Origin: Candidatus Eiseniibacteriota bacterium
GTDB lineage: Bacteria > Arandabacterota > Arandabacteria > JAGLYR01
Length of the DNA stretch: 17,531 nt
Direction of reading: 5' to 3'
Assembly: GCA_023132135.1 (NCBI GenBank)
Contig: JAGLYR010000004.1
Span: 1-17,531, forward strand
Shown here: positions 16,997 through 17,531 of the stretch, piece by piece
Numbering within the stretch: position 1 is the first letter of the stretch
How the letters are laid out: each line of letters opens with the position of its first letter
Notes under the pieces: generated by a model
Told to the model about the DNA's origin: nothing
The model's database searches: none
What the model saw: the letters and a program-made list of their open reading frames with translations, nothing else
Position numbers and translations under genes: made by a program

Positions 16997-17425
16997 ATGA
17001 TCGCAGTACTGACGACCCTGCATGCACTGAACTGCGTGGCGCTGATCTTCGTGGTTCTTCTGCAGGCCGGCCGCGGGGCCGGTCTGGCGGGAGTGTTCGG
17101 AGCCACCGGGGGTGGCGGAGGAGCGATTTTCGGCGGTTCGGGAGCTGAGGAGTTTCTCAAGAAAGCCACGGCGGTTCTGGCCGTTCTGTTCATGACAACG
17201 TCAATCACGCTTTCGTTCATGTCGGGACAGCGGTTCACGCCCAAGAGTCTGCTGATGGAAGAGGCACAGAGGGCCGTGCAGCAGATGCCCATGATCCCGC
17301 CGATGGGCGCGGAGGGTGTGACCGAAACCGGCTTGCCGCCGTTGGTGCTTCCTGGCGCGACGCAGGAACAGGCGGGTGGCGAGGCACCTCCGCCTCCGCC
17401 GGAAACGCCGACCGAGACCGATTAG
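16997..17425 (+). CDS. secG: preprotein translocase subunit SecG
   Basis: SecG (142 aa) is a non-essential partner of SecYE in the inner-membrane translocon. Two membrane segments are visible, at about residues 2-24 and 56-75. The glycine-rich cytosolic link contains LLQAGRGAGLAGVFGATGGGG and FGGSGAEEFLKKAT, the family motif. The protein then continues in a tail of about 65 residues rich in Pro, Gln and Glu, ending PPPPPETPTETD. This tail makes it longer than E. coli SecG (110 aa). ATG 16997 lies seven bases after AGAGGAGA (16982-16989). An upstream in-frame TTG (16970) is less likely. Confidence 0.93.
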   Translation: MIAVLTTLHALNCVALIFVVLLQAGRGAGLAGVFGATGGGGGAIFGGSGAEEFLKKATAVLAVLFMTTSITLSFMSGQRFTPKSLLMEEAQRAVQQMPMIPPMGAEGVTETGLPPLVLPGATQEQAGGEAPPPPPETPTETD

Positions 17426-17429
17426 CAGC

Positions 17430-17515
17430 GCCCGGGTGGTGAAATTTGGTAGACACGCACGCTTGAGGGGCGTGTGGGTAACTCCGTGGGGGTTCAAATC
17501 CCCCCCCGGGCACCA
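17430..17515 (+). tRNA. tRNA-Leu (anticodon GAG)
   Basis: The acceptor stem pairs GCCCGGG (17430-17436) with CCCGGGC (17505-17511), followed by A and an encoded CCA (17513-17515). The anticodon stem CACGC/GCGTG (17458-17462 and 17470-17474) encloses the loop TTGAGGG, with anticodon GAG at 17465-17467, reading CUC and CUU. The long variable arm (from about 17475) and the GGTTCAAATCC T-loop region fit a class II leucine tRNA. It begins four bases after the secG stop, so it is probably cut from the secG transcript. Confidence 0.95.
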
Positions 17516-17531
17516 GCCGTACGCAGAAGGC

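Overview
This window carries conserved chromosomal housekeeping genes. All recognised genes lie on the + strand. The base composition is GC-rich by eye. The organism is probably a Gram-negative bacterium, because it makes ADP-heptose precursors and carries a SecG with two membrane segments. Several features hint at a less-studied phylum: separate genes for the two halves of HldE, many TTG start codons with strong Shine-Dalgarno sites, a very lysine-rich small protein, and a bacterial relative of cyclic 2,3-diphosphoglycerate synthetase. I cannot assign a phylum from the sequence alone.

Region 1 (1-5164): a heptose kinase (hldE N-terminal type, rfaE1) and heptose-1-phosphate adenylyltransferase (rfaE2) supply ADP-heptose for lipopolysaccharide or other glycans. 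A P-loop NTPase of the cyclic 2,3-diphosphoglycerate synthetase-like family follows, then sucC and sucD (succinyl-CoA ligase). A candidate promoter and two DnaA-box-like sites lie upstream of the first gene.

Region 2 (5165-5890): two non-coding stretches flank a 76-residue protein that is 57% lysine. It has candidate promoters upstream and a clear intrinsic terminator downstream.

Region 3 (5891-12804): the classical fatty-acid and phospholipid cluster yceD-rpmF-plsX-fabH-fabD-fabG-acpP-fabF-rnc. It has a strong sigma70-like promoter only a few bases before the yceD ATG. rnc has no ATG, GTG or TTG codon in frame at its 5' end and seems to start at AUC.

Region 4 (12805-17531): lower glycolysis (fba-gap-pgk-tpiA), then secG with its own candidate promoter, then a tRNA-Leu(GAG) four bases after the secG stop. 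Short repeats and palindromes sit at the gene junctions of this block: a shared motif directly after the fba and tpiA stops (at tpiA a 23-bp perfect hairpin), an 8-mer repeat before pgk, and a heptamer repeat inside the pgk 3' end.

I found no defence system, prophage, CRISPR array or complete insertion sequence. The points of most interest are the rnc start, the lysine-rich protein, the near-leaderless fab operon transcript and the small repeats around the glycolysis genes.
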